This document shows positions 42,549 through 51,504 of a stretch of 64,000 nucleotides of DNA, piece after piece (positions within the stretch are counted from its first letter, which is position 1; the number at the start of each line of letters is the position of its first letter). Source of the DNA: Fulvivirga imtechensis AK7 (GTDB lineage Bacteria > Bacteroidota > Bacteroidia > Cytophagales > Cyclobacteriaceae). Below the pieces are notes generated by a model. That model searched no databases. It was not told the origin of the DNA and saw only the letters and a program-made list of their open reading frames with translations. The DNA is taken from positions 1 through 64,000 of the forward strand of contig NZ_AMZN01000087.1 of NCBI RefSeq assembly GCF_000331535.1, in the 5' to 3' direction. Made by a program: the position numbers and the translations under genes.

Positions 42549-43391
42549 ATGAGTTTACCACGAGTACATAAGGCTGAAGTTGTTAAAATGACGGGGATCG
42601 ATATATCAGAGTCGCCGGACCTCGTTGCAGTGGAAGAACCTTTGGAGATCCGTATCGGATATGGCGCCACGCACCAACGGGAACAAAAAGCTATATCGGT
42701 AACCATGCGCACCCCTGGTAATGATTTCGAACTGGCGTTGGGGTTTTTGTTTACAGAGAATATCATTGCCGGCTATGATCAGGTAGTGAGTATTCAATAT
42801 TGTGCTAATGTGGGTAAGCAGGAGGAAAGGGAAAATGTGGTGAGGGTTGAGTTACGTCCCGATGTTAAGATTGATTTCGATAAGATCGAAAGGCATTTTT
42901 ATACGTCTTCCAGTTGTGGAGTGTGTAGTAAAACCTCCATTGAGGCCATTAAAACAGGCTGCAGCATCCCTGTCTCAGATCTGATAATTACGGGAGATAT
43001 TGTTCGCCAGTCTCCTGGTCAACTTCGTGAACAGCAACAGGTATTTGAATATACTGGGGGACTCCATGCTGCAGGTTTATTTGATAGAAATGGTAATCTG
43101 GTGTTGATGAGGGAAGATGTGGGTCGGCACAATGCTCTTGATAAGGTGCTGGGCGCTTGTCTGGCCGAAAATAAAATACCGTTAGCCGATTACTTTGTGA
43201 TGGTAAGCGGCCGGGCTAGTTTTGAGTTAGTGCAAAAGGCACTGATGGCAGGAGTACCTATATTAACGGCCATAGGCGCCCCATCAAGCCTGGCGTTGAA
43301 GTTGGCAGCGGATTTTGGCATGACCCTGTGCGGCTTTGTCAGAAAGGATAGTTTTAATATTTATTGTGGCCGGGAAAGAATAACAAACTAA
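42549..43391 (+). CDS. fdhD: Formate dehydrogenase accessory sulfurtransferase FdhD
   Basis: 280 aa from the ATG at 42549; the frame can extend 14 residues to 42507. It carries SSCGVCSK (the conserved Cys-Gly-x-Cys used to move sulfur to the molybdenum/tungsten cofactor) and TGGLHAAGLF, REDVGRHNALDKV and VSGRASFELVQKA. FdhD transfers sulfur from IscS to the formate dehydrogenase cofactor. No formate dehydrogenase gene is in the window. Confidence 0.94.
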   Translation: MSLPRVHKAEVVKMTGIDISESPDLVAVEEPLEIRIGYGATHQREQKAISVTMRTPGNDFELALGFLFTENIIAGYDQVVSIQYCANVGKQEERENVVRVELRPDVKIDFDKIERHFYTSSSCGVCSKTSIEAIKTGCSIPVSDLIITGDIVRQSPGQLREQQQVFEYTGGLHAAGLFDRNGNLVLMREDVGRHNALDKVLGACLAENKIPLADYFVMVSGRASFELVQKALMAGVPILTAIGAPSSLALKLAADFGMTLCGFVRKDSFNIYCGRERITN

Positions 43392-43400
43392 ATATTTAAC

Positions 43401-43766
43401 ATGAAGATCAGGATCAGCGGAAATACTTTAAGGTTAAGATTATCTCAGTCGGAAGTCAACGAAGTAGGAACGGAAGGAAGAGTGAGTGATAGCATCGACT
43501 TCGGTCCTCGCAAGTTGATCTATATGCTACAGGTAGTTGACCAGGCTGAAATCACGGCCAGCTATGAAGGCGACTTCGTTAGTGTAAATGTACCCCCGGC
43601 TATTGCTAATCCATGGGTAAGCACGGATCAGGTAGGCTTTGAGGCTGATTTGGCCCTGCAGGGTGGGAAAGAATTGTATGTACTCGTGGAAAAGGACTTT
43701 AAATGTTTGAAGCCCAGAGAACGGGAAGACGAGAGCGATTTGTTTGAGAATCCGCAAGGTTGTTAA
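43401..43766 (+). CDS. DUF7009-type protein, FdhD neighbour
   Basis: 121 aa, no signal peptide. Starts KIRISGNTLRLRLSQSEV, a pattern I associate with DUF7009, a Bacteroidota family often beside fdhD. The C-terminus keeps CLKPREREDESDLFENPQGC, with two Cys residues that could bind metal or sulfur. A gap of 9 bp after fdhD supports co-transcription and a role in the formate dehydrogenase pathway (inference). Confidence 0.75.
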   Translation: MKIRISGNTLRLRLSQSEVNEVGTEGRVSDSIDFGPRKLIYMLQVVDQAEITASYEGDFVSVNVPPAIANPWVSTDQVGFEADLALQGGKELYVLVEKDFKCLKPREREDESDLFENPQGC

Positions 43767-43857
43767 AGTAAGTTTAACCACAGAGGAAGTTGGAAAGTGA
43801 ATTGAGATCAGCGGGAATACTTTTCTCCGGGGTAAGCCTTACTTCCCTAGTTTTTAA

Positions 43858-44021
43858 TTAGTGTCTCTAAAAAAAACGCCAATGTCCGCGTTACGCTCGT
43901 CCCAAAAAGGTTCATCCCGACAACTGTAACAATTGTACGGGACTCCGCTTTTTGGGATTTCGCCCCGCCCTTTGACGGGAACGTTTTCTTAAAGCCACTT
44001 AGAGTTTTCTTTCAAACCCTA
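43858..44021 (+). repeat. TTAGTGTCT palindromic element, copy D
   Basis: About 164 bp, the longest copy. Left end TTAGTGTCTCTAAAAAAAAC. The core has GTTACGCTCGTCCCAAAAAG and, unlike the others, an extra hairpin-like insert ACTGTAACAATTGTACGG. Right end is degenerate (GTTTTCTTTCAAACCCTAC). Lies 6 bp past the stop of the minus-strand AhpD-like gene. Confidence 0.85.
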
Positions 44022-44027
44022 CCTCTA

Positions 44028-44489
44028 TCAGGATTGTAGTTGCTTCACGCGATATTTACCGGGAGTAGGTCTAAAACAACTAACTATCCTGTTCCAGGAG
44101 TTGATCTGCACAACAGCAAGTGTAAGATTGGCAATTTCCTCATTGGAAAAATGCTTCTGCATATTGCTGTATAGGTTATCATCAACCCCTCTTTCAGGCA
44201 GATAAGTTAGCGCTTCAGCGAACTCTAAGATAGCTTTTTCTCTTTCAGAATAATAAGGAGCCTCTCTCCAGGCGGATACCGAATATAGCCTTAACGGAGT
44301 TTCGCCAGCATGAATGGCTTCCTTCGAGTGCATGTCCAGGCAGTAAGCACAATTATTGATCTGAGACACCCTGAAACGCATTAAGTCAAGCTCCTTAACA
44401 TTTAAGCCACAGTTTCGCAGGTATTCTTCGTTTTTCATCATACCACCAAGCACTTCTTCAGAGATACTCTCATATGAAATTCTTTCCAT
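44028..44489 (-). CDS. Carboxymuconolactone decarboxylase/AhpD-like protein (ECF41 partner)
   Basis: 153 aa. Contains the redox motif CAYCLDMH (C-x2-C-x3-H) and the AhpD core FRVSQINNC and YYSEREKAILEFAEALT. Proteins of this group are peroxidase-like or decarboxylase-like; the substrate is unknown. It lies downstream of an ECF41 sigma factor gene and has a matching promoter at 44530-44556, so it is the probable target. Confidence 0.88.
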   Translation of the reverse strand: MERISYESISEEVLGGMMKNEEYLRNCGLNVKELDLMRFRVSQINNCAYCLDMHSKEAIHAGETPLRLYSVSAWREAPYYSEREKAILEFAEALTYLPERGVDDNLYSNMQKHFSNEEIANLTLAVVQINSWNRIVSCFRPTPGKYRVKQLQS

Positions 44490-44529
44490 TTTGTTGTGAA
44501 TTTTAGTTTTAGAATAATTTCATATATAT

Positions 44530-44556
44530 GACAGGAAACCTGAAAGAGGCGTGACA
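44530..44556 (-). promoter_or_regulatory. ECF41-type promoter of the AhpD-like gene
   Basis: On the minus strand: TGTCACG, 16 bp, TGTC. This fits the ECF41 consensus TGTCACA-N16-CGTC with one difference in each box. It lies 41 bp upstream of the target start. Confidence 0.75.
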
Positions 44557-44657
44557 GATTTTAGGAAATTTTTTATGAGATTTTTTAAACCTGGTACATT
44601 ACCAGATGGCGTAGGGGGCGATGATTTCCTGTTCCAGTCGAGTACAATCCCCAGGTC

Positions 44658-44791
44658 TCGTCATCCCGGACGTAACAGAGTGGAGATCCGGGATCTCCCC
44701 GCAACTGGCGGTGTTTGAACTTCAGCTTCTGTCCCGAATTGGGGATCCTGAATATTTTTTCCGCTGCTCTCCAAAAATTTCAGGATGACGA
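44658..44791. repeat. TIR-bounded element (TCGTCATCC ... GGATGACGA)
   Basis: 134 bp with perfect 9-bp terminal inverted repeats. Inside is the perfect palindrome GGAGATCC-G-GGATCTCC (44682-44698). No ORF. Single copy in the window, so its mobility cannot be tested here; it resembles dispersed GTCATCCCGG-type palindromes of other bacteria. The rest of 44557-44901 shows nothing. Confidence 0.65.
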
Positions 44792-44901
44792 TCAATAGCC
44801 TTTACTTCTTCATATCTTTTCGAGGTTAAACATACTGCTAACTAATATTCTAATGGGCCTGAGCTCTCCTCATATGATCCAGAAAACCACCGCCTGCCAT
44901 A

Positions 44902-45747
44902 TCAGGGAAAATTTAGTTCTAAGCCTTTTAGTTTTTCAGGATTTACTACCATGTGCATTTCTCCTACCCGCCCCCTGTCATCGAAGGATAGGATATGGCA
45001 GGCATAGGGCTTTTCACCACGCCTGTATATGATCGCAGGTTGATGATTAACAATAGCGGTAGTAACATTTAGATCGTGCAGAAACTTTTCAAAAATACCC
45101 ATGATAAGCTTTCTTACAGTTTCAGCGCCAATAAGTACTTTTCTCGCTGCCGGTGCTTTTCCACCATCAGAGGTCACACGTACATCGTGGGCCAGCATTT
45201 CTTCCAGAGCCTGTGTGTTACCACTCATGATCAGCTCTACGAATCGTTGCAACTTCTCCTGATGCTTACCCTTACTCACGGCCATATTTGGCTTGAGTTT
45301 TTCCTTTGATCTTTTGAGGATTTGCCGTGACGATTCAATGGTTATTTCCAATAACTCCGCAATTTCTGCGTGTGAAAAGTCAAAAGATTCCTTTAGGATG
45401 AATATGGCTCTTTCCTTAGCATTCAGTTGTTCTAAAAGCACGAGTAATGAATAGGAGAGTATATGTTTTCGATCAAGTTCAGCTTCTACCACCATGGGCT
45501 CGGGGAGCCAGTCTCCCGTATAATCATGCAGTTTTTCTTTTTGTCCTTCTTTGTAATTAATGGCGCTATTAATTACGGCCCTGATCAGGTAGGCTTTTTG
45601 ATTTTCTACCTTTTTATGGTCTACATTCTGCCATCTGATCATAGTCTCCTGTATCACATCACGGGCATCTTCTGCACTTCCCAATATATTGTAAGCATAT
45701 GGAAAAAGCACCTGCTGATATTTTTCAAGATCAAACGGCATAGCCAT
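44902..45747 (-). CDS. ECF41-group sigma factor with fused SnoaL-like domain
   Basis: 281 aa. Sigma-2 (YAYNILGSAEDARDVIQET) and sigma-4 (LNAKERAIFILKE, HAEIAELLEI) regions are followed by a C-terminal SnoaL/NTF2-like domain. The three hallmarks of ECF41 are visible: WLPEP (residues 80-84, in the linker), DGG (194-196) and NPEKL (269-273). In this group there is no anti-sigma factor; the fused domain controls activity. The partner AhpD-like gene lies just downstream on the same strand with a matching promoter. Confidence 0.93.
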   Translation of the reverse strand: MAMPFDLEKYQQVLFPYAYNILGSAEDARDVIQETMIRWQNVDHKKVENQKAYLIRAVINSAINYKEGQKEKLHDYTGDWLPEPMVVEAELDRKHILSYSLLVLLEQLNAKERAIFILKESFDFSHAEIAELLEITIESSRQILKRSKEKLKPNMAVSKGKHQEKLQRFVELIMSGNTQALEEMLAHDVRVTSDGGKAPAARKVLIGAETVRKLIMGIFEKFLHDLNVTTAIVNHQPAIIYRRGEKPYACHILSFDDRGRVGEMHMVVNPEKLKGLELNFP

Positions 45748-45873
45748 AGTTAGTGTCTTTAAGCCACTAGTTAATCTCTACGAATATAGATGGCTGAGGT
45801 TATACAACATACCCGGATTTTAAAGTTGGAAGGGATAAAAATCACACGTGGCGCAGATGGCCACGCGTGAACA

Positions 45874-47274
45874 TTAATTGCTTTTCAAACCCTCGATAAT
45901 AAGTCTGTTGGTTCTCCTCTTTTTATCAATAGAAGTCATGATCGGTGTGAATTCTTTACTTTCAATTCGAGGCTTTCTTCCTCCAACGCTTGTACCTTCG
46001 ATCAATTCTATGGCACGGGCCAGCAGGGGCTCCTGGATATCGCCCAACTGCAGCATAGGCTGCCTGAAATCATTTACCAGGTTTTCGCCCAAAGGGGTAA
46101 AGCCATTGTCATAGCCGGAATAGTCCTGGCTATTGAATATCTTAAATACGATCGGCAACAGGCCATAGTGGATATTAGGGTCTTTAGTGTTTTCAATGGG
46201 AAATGAGCCGACATTTTTACCAACTGTGGTATCACCTATGATCGTTACATGCATGTATGGGTCCAGTCCATTAATGATCAATTCGCTTGCTGATGCCGTT
46301 CTTGAGCCGGTAAGAATATATAGCTCACCACCGATCTCATTGCCAATATTCTCAGCCTTGTCAAGAAAGTGAGCCCTCAGCGCTTCATCACCATCCGGCT
46401 GATTGTTGAAATAATTTTGGTAGAGATCGTTGTATTGATTTTTGTAGAATATTTTACTACTATTTACACCGCTACCCACCAGGCTGGCCAGATTTTGAGC
46501 AGAGGTTACAGCGCCCCCGCTATTGTACCTGAGGTCCAGAATGAGTGCATCTATGCCCTGGCTCTTGAAATTTGCAATTACCTGATCCATCTCATTATCA
46601 TAAACGGTCGTTTTGTTGGTGCCCGGAGAAAAGAAATTGTACACATAGTAGCCGATTTTCTTGCTGCCAACTGCATAAACCGTATCCATAAAATTAGGAT
46701 TTTCAGATACCACAACGGCATTAAGCGTCAAGGTGCCTTTATCGATATATTCATCGGACTCTTCACTGTATCTCTTGTATTTAATACTGTGGTTATTATA
46801 TGTTTCGGATATCAATTGCCGGTAGTTATCAATGGTAATAGTGGTGCCATTGATCTGAGAAATTACATCTCCTCTTTTGAGACCGGCATCATCAGCAGGC
46901 GAGTCTTTTTTTACATATAGAATGATTGCTACCACATCATTGCTGTTTTCTACACGGGCCAGTGCGAACTCATAACCGGCCTCTTTGGATACACCGCTAA
47001 GGGCATTCTTTAACTCCTGGTAGTCGGGAACGATCGCTGAGAACCTATCATCATCGGAAAGGAGTTGATGAAAGAAGTTACTGGGGTCCTGACCGCGATT
47101 CACATTTGCAGGTATTTCGTCAGTCCAGTAGTATACCTCCTTCATCACATCATAGATCCAGTTATTCGCATCTATATTAGGATTGTGGGCATCATCATCG
47201 TTGCAACTGGTCAAGCCAGCCAGTGCTATAATGATTAGCAGACCGGTAATATAAAATCTTTTTATAATTGGCAT
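45874..47274 (-). CDS. S41-family C-terminal-processing-type peptidase lipoprotein
   Basis: 466 aa. Lipobox LTSC (Cys24) followed at once by NDDD, a charge pattern of surface lipoproteins in this phylum. N-terminal helical region, PDZ domain (SPADDAGLKRGDVISQING, about residues 125-150), then the S41 core: DLRYNSGG, nucleophile Ser in GSRTASASELI, and Lys in TVGKNVGS. It would be a surface-exposed or periplasmic serine peptidase; substrate is unknown. Confidence 0.92.
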   Translation of the reverse strand: MPIIKRFYITGLLIIIALAGLTSCNDDDAHNPNIDANNWIYDVMKEVYYWTDEIPANVNRGQDPSNFFHQLLSDDDRFSAIVPDYQELKNALSGVSKEAGYEFALARVENSNDVVAIILYVKKDSPADDAGLKRGDVISQINGTTITIDNYRQLISETYNNHSIKYKRYSEESDEYIDKGTLTLNAVVVSENPNFMDTVYAVGSKKIGYYVYNFFSPGTNKTTVYDNEMDQVIANFKSQGIDALILDLRYNSGGAVTSAQNLASLVGSGVNSSKIFYKNQYNDLYQNYFNNQPDGDEALRAHFLDKAENIGNEIGGELYILTGSRTASASELIINGLDPYMHVTIIGDTTVGKNVGSFPIENTKDPNIHYGLLPIVFKIFNSQDYSGYDNGFTPLGENLVNDFRQPMLQLGDIQEPLLARAIELIEGTSVGGRKPRIESKEFTPIMTSIDKKRRTNRLIIEGLKSN

Positions 47275-47340
47275 GTTGAGTTTAGGGTTTTATTCCATAC
47301 AAAACCTAAAATTAGCAACAGTAACGTTGCAAAAAAAATT

Positions 47341-47778
47341 CTATTGTCCCGGAACTTGTAAAAGGTAGATAATCAGACTGGTAATGCCGAGGTAAAGACA
47401 CAACGGTGAATAATATTTTGAGTCCATCACCGCGAACTCGCTGTCTTTTACTTTTTTAGTAAACCCCACATATCTGAATTCACCAATAGAGCGAAGTGTA
47501 AATACAATGGCAGTGGACAACACCCCATATGAGAGAAATTGATGGGGAAGGGGTAAGACAAAAATACCGGTATAAGCTACGAAAAGGGCAGACAACAACA
47601 GTAACCCTGTGGCTACAATAAATGTCGCGAAGGTGCCTGGAGTAAATACTTTTTCACCTGTTGATTTTTTGGGAATAGCAACTTCGGCCGCCCATTTACC
47701 TCCAAATATCCAATAAAAATGCAACAGGCTGATGGAGAGCAGCAACAAGGCATTTATACTTCCTAGAACAGTCTCCAT
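47341..47778 (-). CDS. DUF3995 membrane protein
   Basis: 145 aa with four hydrophobic helices (about 6-25, 50-70, 78-97, 122-142). The LLHFYWIFGGKW start and IGEFRYVGFTKKV near residue 98 match DUF3995. Function is unknown. Its start is 9 bp after the preceding small lipoprotein gene, so they form a pair. Confidence 0.85.
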   Translation of the reverse strand: METVLGSINALLLLSISLLHFYWIFGGKWAAEVAIPKKSTGEKVFTPGTFATFIVATGLLLLSALFVAYTGIFVLPLPHQFLSYGVLSTAIVFTLRSIGEFRYVGFTKKVKDSEFAVMDSKYYSPLCLYLGITSLIIYLLQVPGQ

Positions 47779-47786
47779 GGTGCGGG

Positions 47787-48230
47787 TTAGTAATATGCTT
47801 TATAGTTGATATTTATCTTTACCTCTGTTACCTTCCCTTCCTTTACAGTAACCGGATTTATATTACCCTCTCCATCAAATGTGTTGGCAAAAAGCCCATC
47901 TTCTTCCTTGGTAAACAAAGAATAACGCCCTGGCGGAAGACTAACTGAGAAATTACCACTCCTGTCAGTCATTATGGTGGTCACCAGCTTTGAAGGCACA
48001 TCTTTGTAGAGTTCACCTTCACGATGAGCAGCTTGCATCGTTACCAGCTCATAGATATGGATTTCTCTTTCTACGGCTTGCCCTTCATTGGTTTTGGTAT
48101 CGGGGCCCGGCATCATATTGCCTTCATACCACCGTACTGTTCCCGTTATACCCTGTTCTATTTTTTGAGCCTGCATGCTTTTGCAACTGATAACGAAGAA
48201 TACTAATATAGGTATAAAAAGGTGCTTCAT
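47787..48230 (-). CDS. Small lipoprotein with carboxypeptidase-regulatory-like fold
   Basis: 147 aa. Lipobox VISC (Cys16). Body resembles a single beta-sandwich: ITGTVRWYEGN, MTDRSGNFSVSLPPGRYSLF, VKEGKVTEVKININY, the pattern of carboxypeptidase-regulatory and transthyretin-like domains. Co-oriented with, and 8 bp ahead of, the DUF3995 gene. Specific function is unknown. Confidence 0.78.
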   Translation of the reverse strand: MKHLFIPILVFFVISCKSMQAQKIEQGITGTVRWYEGNMMPGPDTKTNEGQAVEREIHIYELVTMQAAHREGELYKDVPSKLVTTIMTDRSGNFSVSLPPGRYSLFTKEEDGLFANTFDGEGNINPVTVKEGKVTEVKININYKAYY

Positions 48231-48641
48231 CTTTACATGACCTGATCTAATGTAAATTTACCCTTTTGCCGATGTTATTCATTACGAAAATGCTATTTTT
48301 TTGAGATTCCAGGCCATAGAATCGCAGGTGAGGTCACCAGAGGCCGCTTAAAAACTATTGAGTTAAGGATGCCATGTCGAGGCAACCAACAACTTTTAGT
48401 TGATTTTGCGGATAATGACAGGCGAGTTTGTGATTTGTTATCGCAGGAATTGAAATTTAGCCATTTGTCAAAGGTGCATGGACCTCTCCCTTCTGGTCCT
48501 CCGAAGGCAAGTTAAGGCAAGTTCGGGACAGGCGAGATGACTGTACTTCTTAGAAAATCTCCTTTCTTAGCTTGATAACATTGAGGCCATCTCAAAGGAT
48601 GGGTGCTTCAAAACGGCCTCTGTATCATAGTATATACAGTA
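48231..48641. other. Gene-free interval, 411 bp
   Basis: No ORF of note. A direct repeat AAGGCAAGTT-AAGGCAAGTT is present at 48504-48523, and CAACAACTTTTAGTTG near 48388 can form a short stem. Otherwise nothing recognised. Confidence 0.5.
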
Positions 48642-51080
48642 TTAGTTGATAGTAATACCGTTACGTTCTGTGCGTACACGTGCGCCACCTCTGTGTTTTA
48701 CATTGCTGGCAAAAGTTTCTTCTATGTTAAGCTTTTCAGTGACATATACTTTGGCAGAAGAGGCTCCATGTGCCTCGACCTGTGCATTACGTACCTCGTA
48801 GTCGTAAGCATTTAAGTTTGAAGCACCTGTAATGTCTGCATTCATGGTCAGGCCTTTTCCTCTCAATTCAAGTTCTGAAGCTCCGGTAAGTTTTATTTCC
48901 AGATCGTCTACACTCAGATCTGTGAGCTTGGCAAACGAAGCTCCGGTAAGTGAAATACTCATCTGCCGCTGTCTGAAGTCTTTCATATATAACTTACAGG
49001 CTCCCGTAATATCCAGATCATTCAGTTCAGGAGCATAAATGTATATTTCTACATTGTTTCTGGCGAGGTCATCGAGGCTGAATTTTTTTGGAAAATCATA
49101 GGTGATATTTAATTTATCACCCTCCAGGTATACCTCCAGTTCTTCCAAATCAGACGACCGCCCATTGATCCCAACTTTATATGTATTTGATCTGATTACA
49201 TGTACAGTGAAAGCGCTTTCAATTTCAACCGCTTCAAAGCGATTGAAGGTGTAAGCCCTGTCAAACTCCCGGTCGGTAACATTGCCAGACCACGTGTCCA
49301 TATCTTCTTCGTTTTTGTTTCTAACGGGTTCGGGGCAGGTGATACATATAAGTCTGCCTTCTTCATTAAACATCCACCTGTTGCCTTCCATATCAGATAC
49401 TCTGTAGCCATTTTGGTAAATAGTATTTCGTAAAATATATCGCAGGTTTTCTTCCATTAAAAATGGTTTGTTATAAGGAATATACAGTGTCACATCCAGG
49501 CGTTGTGCTCTGAAAATGGCATCTTTTTTAAAGCGTATGTTGGAATCGAAGGTGAATACAGAGTCTTCAACTGCAACATTATAAGTTACCATCTGCGCAT
49601 TCTCGATGGCCTCTTTTCTTGATCGTCCCTGGGCTTCAAAGATCTGTACGAGTTCAAACTCACTCTTCTCATGTCCACGCAATTTCAGTCGTGTTACGTC
49701 ATAATCTTCCATGCCGACTTCCTTGAGTTTCAGCACAGCGGTTTTGTTGCCCAGATCATAAGTCTGAGTTACCTTGTGTTCACCATCTTCTTTGAAGTTG
49801 AGTATGATCTGAGGAACATTAACCGAAACTACGATGCCGCTGATAATGAATATGGCAAATAAAGACCAGCCTACAGTTGCATTGAATATTATGCGTTTGG
49901 CTATTATAGATGCCCCCAGAAGGATAATAAAAAGACTTGGGATTACCAGCAGAAGGAACCCGGCTGCCGATGTAAGTACAGGAAAACTGGTGGAAATTAG
50001 GTCAAGCGGCAGACCTATTTCTCCAAACATCAGGTAGGGAGTATCAGGTCCCCATAACCCTGAACTGAAAAGGCCTAAAAACATCCCAAGGGTTACCACC
50101 AGTGCAAGTATCATGGAGGCGCCAATTAATACGAATATTACTCCAGCGATAATTCGAATGAACTCTACAATAAAAAGCATAATAGGACCAAGCGCTTTTC
50201 CAAGGCCGTTGATGATGGCTGCAATTAACCTGAATGGGAATAACAGTATCTTTATGAGTATGTTTTCTTCCCCTTCTTTTACATTAAGACCCTTTTTTAT
50301 ATTGGATTCAATATTGCTAAGCGTAACAGGATCACCTTGCATTTGTACCTTGTCGGTAATGGTTTTGGCTTCCGGTAATATGATCCACAAAATGATGTAA
50401 GCAAGCAGCCCGGAGCCACCCACTGGTGTAAATAGTACAAATAGCAATCTTATAACTACTACATCTACCCCAAAATAAGTGGCTACACCCGAAGATACCC
50501 CGGCAATCACTTTTCCCTCAGGATTACGGTACATCTTTTTTAATTTCTTATCTTCCGACAGGTCGTAGCTTGAGGGCAATACGATCCATAAAACGGCATA
50601 TGCTATCAGAAGTACACCATAGCTACCCAGAAATAATATGATAGTGATAAGTCTGATCCAAAGCGGATCCAGATTGAAATAGTGTGCTATTCCGGCACAT
50701 ACACCACCAATGAGCTTCCTTTTTTCATCTCTATATAGCTTTCTGCCTGATTCTGACCAGGAAGACTCTGATTCCGAATAGCTATCAGATTTTTCATGAT
50801 TCGCTTCCTCTTCCTCAACCGCTTGAAAATCTTTAATACTACCCATTGTTGTTATCAGACTGTCCACATCTTCAGCGGTAATGACCTGTTTGCCTTCGTT
50901 GAGCTTGGCTAAAAATATCTCTGCAATGCGACTCTCAATGTCAGCGATGATTTCCTGGCTGCCATCGAAATTAGAGAAGTATCGATTAATGCCATCGAGA
51001 TAGTCTCTCAGCTTTTCAAATGCGTCCTCCTCAATGTGAAAGATGATACCGCTGATATTTATACTTATGTTCTTTTTCAT
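48642..51080 (-). CDS. PspC-domain protein with adhesin-like (DUF2807) C-terminus
   Basis: 812 aa. N-terminal cytoplasmic helical region (to about 110), two PspC domains in tandem (GGVCAGIAHYFNLDPLWIRL and AGVSSGVATYFGVDVVVIRL, each followed by a membrane helix), four more membrane helices (residues about 275-420), and a C-terminal beta-solenoid-like GIN/DUF2807 domain (LTGASFAKLTDLSV, LTGASELELRGKGL, ITGASNLNAYDYEV). It likely senses or buffers envelope stress. Downstream of a PadR gene 54 bp away. Confidence 0.92.
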   Translation of the reverse strand: MKKNISINISGIIFHIEEDAFEKLRDYLDGINRYFSNFDGSQEIIADIESRIAEIFLAKLNEGKQVITAEDVDSLITTMGSIKDFQAVEEEEANHEKSDSYSESESSWSESGRKLYRDEKRKLIGGVCAGIAHYFNLDPLWIRLITIILFLGSYGVLLIAYAVLWIVLPSSYDLSEDKKLKKMYRNPEGKVIAGVSSGVATYFGVDVVVIRLLFVLFTPVGGSGLLAYIILWIILPEAKTITDKVQMQGDPVTLSNIESNIKKGLNVKEGEENILIKILLFPFRLIAAIINGLGKALGPIMLFIVEFIRIIAGVIFVLIGASMILALVVTLGMFLGLFSSGLWGPDTPYLMFGEIGLPLDLISTSFPVLTSAAGFLLLVIPSLFIILLGASIIAKRIIFNATVGWSLFAIFIISGIVVSVNVPQIILNFKEDGEHKVTQTYDLGNKTAVLKLKEVGMEDYDVTRLKLRGHEKSEFELVQIFEAQGRSRKEAIENAQMVTYNVAVEDSVFTFDSNIRFKKDAIFRAQRLDVTLYIPYNKPFLMEENLRYILRNTIYQNGYRVSDMEGNRWMFNEEGRLICITCPEPVRNKNEEDMDTWSGNVTDREFDRAYTFNRFEAVEIESAFTVHVIRSNTYKVGINGRSSDLEELEVYLEGDKLNITYDFPKKFSLDDLARNNVEIYIYAPELNDLDITGACKLYMKDFRQRQMSISLTGASFAKLTDLSVDDLEIKLTGASELELRGKGLTMNADITGASNLNAYDYEVRNAQVEAHGASSAKVYVTEKLNIEETFASNVKHRGGARVRTERNGITIN

Positions 51081-51134
51081 TTTTTTGAGTTTTTTAAATC
51101 TTTTGGATGTTTAAAATTTCTGGTGCCGATCACA

Positions 51135-51476
51135 TTAATTGACTTTGGCTTTTTTAGAAGTGATCAACTTGGTTGACTTTACCAGATCTTTCCAGGTACT
51201 GTCCAGGCTGTTAAGAAAATCCATACCCAGCTCGGTGAGGGTATAATATTTTCTTGGTGGTCCTGAATTTGACTCTACCCATTTATACTCCACCAGTCCG
51301 GCTTTTCTCAGCCTGGTGAGAAGGGGGTAAAGTGTACCCTCTACAACCATGATTTTAGCGGTTGTCAGTTCTTCCAGCATATCAGAGGCGTATACCTCTC
51401 CGCGGGAGATGATATGCAGTATACAGTATTCGAGAATACCTTTCCGCATTTGCACTTGTGTGTTTTCTAAATTCAT
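51135..51476 (-). CDS. PadR-family transcriptional regulator
   Basis: 113 aa. Winged helix: LEYCILHIISRGEVYASDMLEEL, GTLYPLLTRLRKAGLVEYKW, PPRKYYTLTELG, the PadR hallmark. The pairing PadR then PspC is conserved in Bacteroidota and suggests local regulation of the PspC gene. A pair of hairpins lies in its 5' region. Confidence 0.94.
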   Translation of the reverse strand: MNLENTQVQMRKGILEYCILHIISRGEVYASDMLEELTTAKIMVVEGTLYPLLTRLRKAGLVEYKWVESNSGPPRKYYTLTELGMDFLNSLDSTWKDLVKSTKLITSKKAKVN

Positions 51477-51504
51477 ACATTTTCCTTTTAAGGAGCTTAT
51501 TAGG

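Noticed and set aside
45750-45774. TTAGTGTCTTTAAGCCACTAG, resembling both ends of the palindromic element joined
   Set aside because: Only about 20 bp, so it could be chance or a deletion relic; too short to call a fifth copy.
46369-46920. 183-codon plus-strand ORF
   Set aside because: Antisense to the well-supported S41 peptidase gene; its translation has no domain pattern.
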